This document shows, one piece after another, positions 7,190 to 11,926 of a DNA stretch of 11,926 bases. The notes under the pieces are model-generated. The model searched no databases. It was not told the origin of the DNA and saw only the letters and a program-made list of their open reading frames with translations. The stretch's first letter is position 1. Every line of letters begins with the position of its first letter. The stretch comes from Candidatus Bathyarchaeota archaeon (GTDB taxonomy: Archaea; Thermoproteota; Bathyarchaeia; Hecatellales; Hecatellaceae): assembly GCA_030669485.1 (NCBI GenBank), contig DAOVDL010000005.1:1-11926 (forward strand), given 5' to 3'. A program made the position numbers and the translations under genes.

Positions 7190-7463
7190 AGGAACCACCT
7201 CATAATATCCACGGTTGTTTGCATGTGACGAGGACATTATAAAGAGATTGCGCCAGGCAGACTTGGTTGGAGCAAGGACGCGTATGTAACGATTTTTAGA
7301 GCTTCTCCTATCCACACAGATACCCTTATAAAATGCAAAATTCGTCAGAATTTCGGTGCTCAATACAACATCTAGTTCAAAGTCAACCAGCTGCACGAAG
7401 GTATTTCCAAAACAGTTTAATTAGCCATCCATGTGTCTTGTAACAGAAGGCTGAGTAGCAAGC
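7190..7463. other. Divergent intergenic region between pscS and the M48 peptidase gene
   Basis: No gene is supported. The plus-strand side has TTTAATT at 7416-7422, which would start a transcript near 7445 and leave a leader of about 20 bases with AGAAGG upstream of the TTG at 7464. A 70-codon minus-strand frame (7184-7396, GTG start) runs through here but ends inside the pscS TATA box and resembles nothing I know, so I leave it out. Confidence 0.4.
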
Positions 7464-8420
7464 TTGGAGACCCTTTGCTCCAACTGCAGACGGGTGACCC
7501 GCGTCGAAGGAGGATTCTGTAGGTTCTGTGGGGTAAACCTCGATCCCTCGCTAGGGGTACGGCTGAGAGATTACCAAGCGCCTGAGGATCGCGAAGCGAT
7601 AAGCAACCTCGACATGGCTACGATGCTGATGCCCATAGTCCAGCATGTGACCGGGCCGGCTCAACGCAACCTTGAAGCTAAGCTTCTACGCAGCAACGTT
7701 CCCCTAGAGCGAGTGCCCAACGTCTTCAAGTGTGCCGAGAGATGTGCTAGGATTCTAGGCCTAGACCGTTTCCCAAAGCTCTACGTAGTAGGACACCGCG
7801 CCGCCAACGCCTTCGCCTTCGGCTCAGATGAGAAGCCAAGTATAGCTCTCACTCTAGGGCTGCTGAGGATGCTTCGTAGGGAGGATGAGTTAAGGGTCAT
7901 CTTAGGCCACGAGATGGGCCACATCAAGAGCAAACATCTCTCCTACCACATGTTGGCCGAGACTTTGGCTAAGGGAACCAGCTTTCTAGGCTTCTCCATA
8001 TTGGGCAGAGATCTGCTCTCGCTGCCGTTGCGCATGTTGCTGCTGGCTTGGTACAGGAACTCAGAGCTGACGGCTGACAGAGCCAGCCTCATCACCAGCG
8101 GGGATGTCGACGCGGTAAAGTCAACAATAGCAGTAACTCTAGTCAGCAAGCTCCCACCTGATGAGGCTAAGGCCGCCCTCAAACGCGGAGAAGATGGATT
8201 ACTCCAACATCTTGGAGAGCTGCTTAGAACCCACCCCTCCGCTCGGGGAAGAATAAAGCAGGTGGAAGAGTTCTACAGAAGCGCAAAGTACAGGAAGATA
8301 GCCTTAGAGCTATGGGATAAGAGACTGATGCTGAGCCAGGTTCTCTGCTGCCGTTTCTGCGGTGAGCCTAACTTGAACAATGAACCCCTCTGTCCCAGTT
8401 GCGGTAGATGCCAGGTTTAG
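7464..8420 (+). CDS. M48-family zinc metallopeptidase with zinc ribbons at both ends
   Basis: A gluzincin of the M48 (HtpX/Ste24-related) family, 318 residues. The catalytic motif is H149-E150-M-G-H153 (HEMGH), with the third zinc ligand Glu201 in ELTAD. Upstream, the AFAFG segment at 116-120 is typical of M48. Unlike HtpX, the protein begins with a zinc ribbon (Cys5, Cys8, Cys19, Cys22) and ends with another (Cys296, Cys299, Cys310, Cys313). No clear N-terminal membrane anchors are seen; the only hydrophobic stretch is about 172-197 (GTSFLGFSILG and LPLRMLLLAWY), which may be one membrane-dipping hairpin or part of the fold. HtpX degrades damaged membrane proteins; here a cytosolic or peripheral role is possible. 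The TTG at 7464 is the only start before the first Cys, since TGA lies 12 bases upstream in frame. Confidence 0.87.
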   Translation: METLCSNCRRVTRVEGGFCRFCGVNLDPSLGVRLRDYQAPEDREAISNLDMATMLMPIVQHVTGPAQRNLEAKLLRSNVPLERVPNVFKCAERCARILGLDRFPKLYVVGHRAANAFAFGSDEKPSIALTLGLLRMLRREDELRVILGHEMGHIKSKHLSYHMLAETLAKGTSFLGFSILGRDLLSLPLRMLLLAWYRNSELTADRASLITSGDVDAVKSTIAVTLVSKLPPDEAKAALKRGEDGLLQHLGELLRTHPSARGRIKQVEEFYRSAKYRKIALELWDKRLMLSQVLCCRFCGEPNLNNEPLCPSCGRCQV

Positions 8421-8578
8421 ACTGGTCACGCGGCAGAAGAAAATCGCTTAATTTAATGGACAGCTTCAAGAGTCGCAATAGCGGACTTTTCGCCGGCGAA
8501 TTCGTCGAACTACGCTCAAGAGATAAACCGCTCAACGAAAGGATCATTATGGAAATTATCTTATGGCAGGTAGAATAA
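8408..8578 (+). CDS. Possible small protein (56 residues) overlapping the peptidase stop
   Basis: An ATG at 8408 opens a frame that overlaps the M48 stop by 13 bases and runs to TAA 8576-8578. A second ATG at 8456 would give 40 residues. The C-terminal half (FAGEFVELRSRDKPLNERII and following) has ordinary protein composition; the N-terminal part is Arg/Ser-rich. I do not recognise it. GCGGT lies just before ATG 8408 but spacing is short. It could be a translationally coupled small gene, the tail of an older gene, or chance. Confidence 0.25.
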   Translation: MPGLDWSRGRRKSLNLMDSFKSRNSGLFAGEFVELRSRDKPLNERIIMEIILWQVE

Positions 8579-8664
8579 CGCCCCAAATTCAGGAGCTGCT
8601 CAGTGAGAGGAAACTAATGAGGATTAAGCTAGACTGGAAGTTTGGAGCCGGGGGCAGGATTTGA
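8563..8664 (+). pseudogene. Possible HEPN-type N-terminal remnant running into tRNA-Cys
   Basis: ATG 8563 overlaps the end of the preceding small frame by 16 bases, an arrangement common in toxin-antitoxin pairs. Its first 24 residues (MAGRITPQIQELLSERKLMR, then IKLD) resemble, from memory, the start of archaeal HEPN-domain proteins (ELLEEGKLxRIEPD). The frame then reads into the antisense strand of the tRNA-Cys 3' end and stops at 8664, so any such gene has lost most of its length. This is pattern recall, not an alignment. Confidence 0.22.
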
Positions 8665-8718
8665 ACCTGCGTAGAGCGAGTCTGCAGCCCGCCGCTTCGG
8701 CCACTCAGCCACCCCGGC
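8643..8718 (-). tRNA. tRNA-Cys(GCA)
   Basis: Read on minus, the acceptor GCCGGGG pairs with CCCCGGC, followed by U73 (the Cys discriminator) and an encoded CCA. The D-stem is GCU/AGC; the anticodon arm is GCGGG-CUGCAGA-CUCGC with anticodon GCA; the T-arm is GCAGG-UUCAAAU-CCUGC. It has 73 nt plus CCA and no intron, unlike the other two tRNAs here. It is the substrate of the SepRS/SepCysS pathway, whose second enzyme is encoded about 1.5 kb away. Confidence 0.96.
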
Positions 8719-8739
8719 TCTGCGTTAAAGTCAATAATA

Positions 8740-8745
8740 TTATAA
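8740..8745 (-). promoter_or_regulatory. TATA box of tRNA-Cys
   Basis: TTATAA within an AT-rich tract (8731-8760) is centred about 24.5 bases upstream of the tRNA 5' end, so the transcript should begin at or next to the mature end. Confidence 0.6.
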
Positions 8746-8855
8746 CATTTATAGTTAATTTTCCACCAATGCTGATTGCTAATTTCTTCTTTCCATATGC
8801 GTAACAGCGGGTTGCCTCTTAGATAACCCTTAGAATGTAACCGCCGTTGACATCC

Positions 8856-9530
8856 TTAGGAAGCAGCTTCGTTTATGAGGGATATGCATCTCTGACCATT
8901 CAGGGACTGAGCGACCAGTCTCTCAACATTCAGTCGGCTCTCCTCTTCCAGCAGCCTCTTGAGTTTTGCCTCAGTTGAGGGATGTTTAGGAGCACTTTCG
9001 CAGCGGTTGGATGGAAGTGTAGAATCAACATAAGTTCCTATTCTTTTAGCGATGGATACTACCTCCTCTTTATCAAGTCCGATGAGCGGGCGGAGCACAG
9101 GGATCCTGATGGCTTCTTCTACCGCGTAGATGTTGGGCAGCGTCTGGCTGGCAACTTGGCCTAAACTTTCCCCGGTGACCAACGCTTCAGCTCTGAGTTG
9201 GCGGGCGAACCTTTCAGCAACTTGGAGCATCATCCTTCGGCATATGATGCAGGTCATCTTTCTCCAACAGTTCTCCACGATCTCCCTAAGGGTTTGGCTG
9301 TGGGGCAAGATGTAGATCTCTTTGAAGCCAAGTTTCTGGCAGCATCGAACAGTCTTGATTCTTGATGTTTCATCTGAAGGAGGGTAAATGTCGAAGTATA
9401 TGGGGATGATTTGGATGTCTGGTCGTTGGCCTATGAGGTAGGCTGCAACGGGGGAGTCAATCCCCCCTGATATTAGCGTCACAATCTTTGCCTTAGGAGC
9501 AGTCACAGCCACCACTTTGGATGCTGTCAA
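8856..9530 (-). CDS. ThiI-like PP-loop sulfurtransferase lacking the THUMP domain
   Basis: An ATP pyrophosphatase (AANH/PP-loop) protein of 224 residues matching only the C-terminal domain of ThiI, which makes 4-thiouridine in tRNA. Seen: PP-loop SGGIDSP at 21-27, CIICRRMM with Cys94 and Cys97, TGESLGQVASQTL at 119-131, PVLRPLIGLDKEE at 144-156, and Cys177 in NRCESAPKHPST. Archaeal ThiI of methanogens uses a CxxC plus a third distant Cys, which I recall as binding an Fe-S cluster; the spacing here (94, 97, 177) agrees with that arrangement. The N-terminal ferredoxin-like and THUMP domains (about 170 residues) that bind tRNA are absent, so a partner may supply them or the substrate may differ. 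TTG 9530 is the first start; GTG 9515 is also possible. An AT-rich TATA-like element near 9548-9556 fits a leaderless mRNA. Confidence 0.85.
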   Translation of the reverse strand: MTASKVVAVTAPKAKIVTLISGGIDSPVAAYLIGQRPDIQIIPIYFDIYPPSDETSRIKTVRCCQKLGFKEIYILPHSQTLREIVENCWRKMTCIICRRMMLQVAERFARQLRAEALVTGESLGQVASQTLPNIYAVEEAIRIPVLRPLIGLDKEEVVSIAKRIGTYVDSTLPSNRCESAPKHPSTEAKLKRLLEEESRLNVERLVAQSLNGQRCISLINEAAS

Positions 9531-9572
9531 GAGATCAAAGGGCGGAGCTTAATAATGTAGAGGTTCGGCTTG

Positions 9573-9585
9573 CCCCCTGAGGGGG
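9573..9585. promoter_or_regulatory. CCCCCTGAGGGGG palindrome between divergent genes
   Basis: A perfect 5-bp GC-only inverted repeat with spacer TGA lies in the 156-base gap between the ThiI-like gene (start 9530, minus) and the 104-residue gene (start 9687, plus). It is just upstream of the minus-strand TATA-like element, so it may be an operator acting on that promoter. A PmeI-like palindrome GTTTAAAC follows at 9592-9599. The role is inferred from position only. Confidence 0.35.
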
Positions 9586-9686
9586 TAGGTAGTTTAAACG
9601 CTGTCATTTTGTCTTCAATCTAGCTAGCAAAGTTTTAAGTTTACGGGGGTGATAGGTCTTCTGGGATAGGGAGGATTTCAGAGGTA

Positions 9687-10001
9687 TTGTCAGGTTACAC
9701 TTTGTCGGTGCTACTTTTCAACATGAAGACCGGTCACACTGAGAAGCATGAGTTCATCTTGCCTTCCCCAGCTCAGAAAGGAGGCAATTACATAGCTACG
9801 GTTTCCCACCGCCTATACCATCGGCTCAAGGCTCACTTCGGCACAGGTCCCTTCACAACATCCTTCACCATGTCACATGGTCCCTTCATCATCCACGGTT
9901 ATGTTAAGACAAATGAAGATCTCCAGATTCCAGTGAAATTTGAGAAGACGAAGAAGGTTGCTTCAAGGAAACAAAATTCACATAATGATCGTAAGCATTA
10001 A
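9687..10001 (+). CDS. Uncharacterised 104-residue protein
   Basis: I do not recognise a family. Composition is normal for a soluble protein. The N-terminal 90 residues look beta-rich (YTLSVLLFNMKTG, HEFILP, NYIATVSHRLYHRLKAHFG, FTTSFTM, GPFIIHGYVKT, LQIPVKFEKTKK), and the last 15 are basic and probably disordered. Many His, Ser and Thr residues are present but no metal-binding pattern stands out. The start is taken as TTG 9687. GAGGT touches it, GGGAGG is about 13 bases upstream and a near-perfect Shine-Dalgarno GGGGGTGAT lies at 9644-9652, so the start is uncertain; a stop at 9636-9638 bounds it. A TTTTAAG element at 9632-9638 may be the TATA box. It is divergent from the ThiI-like gene. Confidence 0.6.
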   Translation: MSGYTLSVLLFNMKTGHTEKHEFILPSPAQKGGNYIATVSHRLYHRLKAHFGTGPFTTSFTMSHGPFIIHGYVKTNEDLQIPVKFEKTKKVASRKQNSHNDRKH

Positions 10002-10131
10002 CCAACTGGTTGCAGGTTCGGGCTAAAGCTTATTGCTCCACCTTTAGGCTTAATTTTTTCTTTCCCTAGTTTCCTATGCTATACGTGCTGTGTTGAGAAG
10101 CTGATTCTTCTGGTCTCTGGAGGAATGAGGA

Positions 10132-10200
10132 GGGGGGTATCCACGTTTGTCCACCATTGACCACACTTGTCCACTTTTGTCCACAGTGTGGATACCCCCC
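10132..10200. repeat. 69-bp element: phased TTGTCCAC octamers bounded by 13-bp inverted repeats
   Basis: The ends are a perfect inverted repeat, GGGGGGTATCCAC (10132-10144) and GTGGATACCCCCC (10188-10200). Between and including the left arm, five octamers start exactly every 10 bases: GTATCCAC 10137, TTGTCCAC 10147, TTGACCAC 10157, TTGTCCAC 10167 and TTGTCCAC 10177. The right arm is the same octamer in reverse (GTGGATAC 10188-10195). The helical phasing and G/C-run ends suggest an array bound by a protein along one face of the DNA. It lies downstream of both flanking convergent genes, not in an obvious promoter. Confidence 0.8.
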
Positions 10201-10488
10201 TGAAAATCAACCCACTTAAACCCACTATAAAAAACGGGTTAAAAACATCCAGCCACCCAACAGACACACACCACCGAAAGTCCCAACTTGACAGCGAAGG
10301 TGACCACTGGTAACCAAAGGATCCACCCCCCTCAACACCTCGGTTAAACCCCTCTAAACCAAGATACCCACAACCACACTACCAACACAGCTTCAAACCG
10401 CCCAGTTAAGAGATCAACCTAGCAGAGACCTGAACTGCAGACAGAACCCTAGAACCACAACAAGTAACCCTGCAGGAAAAAGGGGAAC
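10201..10488. other. G-poor intergenic stretch with further short repeats
   Basis: This stretch has very little G on the plus strand and no gene I can support. It includes two 10-bp-spaced copies of ACCCACT (10210-10216, 10220-10226), a 17-bp near-perfect dyad GGTGACCACTGGTAACC (10299-10315), and GGATCCACCCCCC at 10319-10331, which recalls the C-run arm of the neighbouring 69-bp element. The flanking genes converge on it, so promoters for them are not expected here. Confidence 0.5.
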
Positions 10489-10908
10489 TCACTTCAAAAT
10501 TTTATGGCATCCCGGACAGACAGATGCACCCGGCTGGACAGATGCCCCGCAGAACTTACATTTCACTTGCCCCCCTACTGGGGCGCCAAGCTTCTTGGCG
10601 ATGTCCAACTTCTGAGCCTCCTGCCACACCGCCCTTATATTAGATGCTTTGCCCTGAAACTCCATCTCATACCCCTCAACAGTCTTAAGGGTGATAACTG
10701 CCTCCTTGCTGAGGATGGATCCAACCTCCCTGTAGCGAATATTACTGAGGTCCCTGAACCTCTCAGCGAAAAGCCACTCCTTCTTCCGATGAAAAGCTAT
10801 CAACCTCTGATCCGTGATGTAGAGGTCGCACTTTTTATTCCGATACTTAACCTCAGAGGGACTCTTGAACATCACCCTCTCACCCGGGAAGAGAAAATCC
10901 TCCAACAT
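10489..10908 (-). CDS. PH/GRAM-like domain protein with C-terminal zinc ribbon
   Basis: A soluble protein of 139 residues. Residues 1-105 resemble a bacterial-type PH or GRAM-like domain: a start with GERVMFKSPSEVKY, the diagnostic strand pattern LYITDQRLIAFHRKK at 29-43, then DLSNIRYREVG, AVITLKT and a C-terminal helix NIRAVWQEAQKL. Residues 116-139 form a zinc ribbon, CKFCGASVQPGASVCPGCHK (Cys116, Cys119, Cys131, Cys134). Such domains bind lipids or proteins, and the zinc ribbon suggests a scaffold or regulatory subunit; no enzyme motif is seen. ATG 10908 is chosen because a TATA element lies about 23 bases upstream. Confidence 0.75.
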   Translation of the reverse strand: MLEDFLFPGERVMFKSPSEVKYRNKKCDLYITDQRLIAFHRKKEWLFAERFRDLSNIRYREVGSILSKEAVITLKTVEGYEMEFQGKASNIRAVWQEAQKLDIAKKLGAPVGGQVKCKFCGASVQPGASVCPGCHKILK

Positions 10909-10926
10909 CGCTCTTCACTCAAATAG

Positions 10927-10934
10927 TTATATTA
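10927..10934 (-). promoter_or_regulatory. TATA box of the PH-domain gene
   Basis: TAATATAA on the minus strand is centred about 22.5 bases before ATG 10908, consistent with a leaderless or nearly leaderless transcript. Confidence 0.5.
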
Positions 10935-11026
10935 GAAGACCACATCAACCGAAACATATAACCATTCACCTCAGCCGCAAAGACTCAGCCTTCAGAGGGA
11001 GTCAACATTAACTCCGTTGGAGCAGT

Positions 11027-11446
11027 CTAACCCGAGTACATGAGCAGATACTTGAACAACTCCATCAGCTTCAGAAGGATATCCCGCTGCGTAACTATCC
11101 CCTCGACCTTCCCCTTCTTAGTGATAAGCAGCCTTCTGATGCCCTTCTTACTCATAATGGCTATTGCCTTTGAGAGGCTTGTATCCGACTCAATCGTTAT
11201 CAGAGGTGCACTCATCACATCGCCCACAGATGTTTTAGCTGGATCCCTTCGAAGGGTTATAACCTTCTCCAAGATGTCACGTTCTGTCAGGATGCCCACT
11301 GCCCTCTTCTTCTCCAGAACCACAACAGCCCCCTTCTCACCCTTAAGAATGGATGCAGCTGCCTCCGCCACCGACGCAGTGGAGTCAACTGAAACCTTCC
11401 TAACATCATCCATTATACCCTCAACAGTTGTATATGCCAAGCTCAT
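11027..11446 (-). CDS. Tandem CBS-domain protein
   Basis: A stand-alone CBS pair (one Bateman module), 139 residues from ATG 11446 or 142 from TTG 11455. CBS 1 covers about 10-65 (VEGIMDDVRKVSVDS through GILTERDILEKV) and CBS 2 about 75-130 (VGDVMSAPLITIESDTSLSK through GIVTQRDILLKLM). Each ends with the typical G-I-x-T-x-R-D-I/L signature, where the Asp usually contacts the ribose of a bound adenosine nucleotide. Such proteins sense AMP, ATP or SAM and act on a partner; no partner is adjacent. GTTAAAG on minus (11483-11477) is about 25 bases before TTG 11455, so the transcript should start close to it with at most about 9 bases of leader to the ATG. Confidence 0.88.
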   Translation of the reverse strand: MSLAYTTVEGIMDDVRKVSVDSTASVAEAAASILKGEKGAVVVLEKKRAVGILTERDILEKVITLRRDPAKTSVGDVMSAPLITIESDTSLSKAIAIMSKKGIRRLLITKKGKVEGIVTQRDILLKLMELFKYLLMYSG

Positions 11447-11476
11447 CTCAACCAATTAACTTAAGGACCAGCAGCC

Positions 11477-11483
11477 CTTTAAC
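11477..11483 (-). promoter_or_regulatory. TATA box of the CBS-domain gene
   Basis: GTTAAAG on the minus strand predicts a transcript start near 11455, leaving either no leader (TTG 11455) or a very short one (ATG 11446). Confidence 0.45.
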
Positions 11484-11612
11484 TCTAACCTTCCACCGAA
11501 AAGCAGCAAGCCGCCTTCTCTCCAATTCAGAACACCCAACAAACCTCCAACTTCCACGCATAGTAACAGAATACAGAAAAACAGGCTACCACAATATACC
11601 GATGGCATGATA

Positions 11613-11730
11613 TGGTGCGGCCGCCGGGATGTGAACCCGGGTTAGAGGCTTGGGGGGCATCCGGTAGATCGGTCTATCTCCGTCTTAGACCAGGCTGGAA
11701 TCCGCTTCTAGGAGAGGAATCCACGGCCGC
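11613..11730 (-). tRNA. tRNA-Gly(CCC) with two non-canonical introns and atypical C33 and C58
   Basis: Read on minus, the acceptor GCGGCCG pairs with CGGCCGC, followed by A73 and an encoded CCA. Intron 1 is 21 nt, 11720-11700, after G10; its BHB motif is CCGU/GCGG with bulges GGA and AUU, inner UUC/GAA and outer GG/CC. Intron 2 is 19 nt, 11677-11659, at 29/30; CGG/CCG forms the helix with bulges AGA and AUG and an inner stem UAGA/UCUA. Splicing gives D-arm GUCC-AGCCUGGUCUA-AGAC, a fully paired anticodon arm GAGGC-CCCCCAA-GCCUC with anticodon CCC (11654-11652), variable UAAC and T-arm CCGGG-UUCACAU-CCCGG: 75 nt plus CCA. Position 33 is C instead of the near-universal U and position 58 is C instead of A. 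The pairing supports a real tRNA, but function is less certain. A weak TATA-like ATTATT lies at 11761-11766. Confidence 0.85.
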
Positions 11731-11926
11731 ATCCTACCTGTCCGTGCCCACAGCCGCAACATTATTCAGATAAGAAGGAGTCTATAAGCCTTATCGAAAC
11801 CAACCAGGCAGCCTCCTCACCGCTATATACAGTTAGAAGACTGCTACAAAAAAAGCAACAGCCTGAACAGCATTCATCCTATCAGATGCCTAAAACTCCC
11901 GCGAAACCAATAGGTTGCATAGTTGT
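11731..11926. other. Right-edge stretch without a recognised gene
   Basis: No gene is recognised. On the minus strand it holds candidate TATA elements for tRNA-Gly (AATAAT near 11761-11766 and CTTATAG near 11783-11789). An A7 run lies at 11849-11855. A gene reaching in from beyond the right edge cannot be excluded. Confidence 0.3.

Noticed and set aside
7184..7396. 70-codon minus-strand frame upstream of SepCysS
   Set aside because: It uses a GTG start, resembles no family, and its end covers the SepCysS TATA box; more likely chance in a divergent promoter region.
10132..10200. TTGTCCAC octamers as bacterial DnaA boxes
   Set aside because: They resemble TTATCCACA, but the window is archaeal and archaea lack DnaA; the likeness is not evidence of function.
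10079..10267. 62-codon minus-strand frame with a hydrophobic segment covering the 69-bp repeat element
   Set aside because: The repeat structure is set at DNA level (exact 10-bp steps, not a multiple of 3, and perfect inverted ends), so the frame is probably incidental.
10504..10926. 140-codon plus-strand frame opposite the PH-domain gene
   Set aside because: The minus-strand frame has a recognisable domain, a zinc ribbon and a well-placed TATA box; the plus frame has none.
11040..11459. 139-codon plus-strand frame opposite the CBS-domain gene
   Set aside because: Tandem CBS signatures on the minus strand explain this region fully.
1..11926. CRISPR arrays, insertion sequences or rRNA genes
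   Set aside because: No repeat-spacer pattern, transposase or rRNA-like sequence was seen; the short tandem arrays have 10-bp units without spacers.

Overview
The window is archaeal. Genes start with ATG, GTG or TTG, several have a TATA element about 25 bases upstream of the start codon (leaderless transcription), two of the three tRNA genes carry introns with bulge-helix-bulge (BHB) splice motifs, and there is a Sep-tRNA:Cys-tRNA synthase and a relative of the monomethylamine methyltransferase MtmB. This mix, especially a T-loop tRNA intron beside SepCysS, suggests a Thermoproteota/TACK-type archaeon. A Bathyarchaeia-like lineage is my best guess; it is inference and no marker gene settles it.

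Layout. 1-994 (-): metallo-beta-lactamase-fold nuclease, cut by the left edge. 995-1236: divergent control region with four exactly 10-bp tandem repeats. 1237-2232 (+): AbrB-like plus PhoU-domain regulator. 2247-2364 (-): tRNA-Ser(CGA) with two introns. 2419-3777 (-): MtmB-like methyltransferase with serine where MtmB has pyrrolysine, and a perfect dyad just downstream of its TATA box. 4229-5872 (+): acetolactate synthase large subunit. 5885-7162 (-): SepCysS. 7464-8420 (+): M48 zinc peptidase with a zinc ribbon at each end, then small overlapping frames that may be a toxin-antitoxin remnant. 8643-8718 (-): tRNA-Cys(GCA). 8856-9530 (-): ThiI-like PP-loop protein without THUMP domain. 9687-10001 (+): unknown 104-residue protein. 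10002-10488: unusual convergent intergenic region with a 69-bp element of phased octamers bounded by 13-bp inverted repeats. 10489-10908 (-): PH/GRAM-like domain plus zinc ribbon. 11027-11446 (-): two-CBS-domain protein. 11613-11730 (-): tRNA-Gly(CCC) with two non-canonical introns. 11731-11926: no gene seen.

How the genes relate. There is no long operon; most genes stand alone with their own promoter. The clearest theme is cysteine/sulfur on tRNA: SepCysS makes Cys-tRNA(Cys) from Sep-tRNA(Cys), its substrate tRNA-Cys lies 1.5 kb away on the same strand, and a PP-loop protein with the sulfurtransferase-type Cys pattern follows. SepRS is not in the window. The MtmB-like protein has no corrinoid protein, methylamine permease or pyl gene beside it, so its substrate cannot be read from context. 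It is the most interesting protein here because all the pyrrolysine-contacting positions I can recall from MtmB are also changed.
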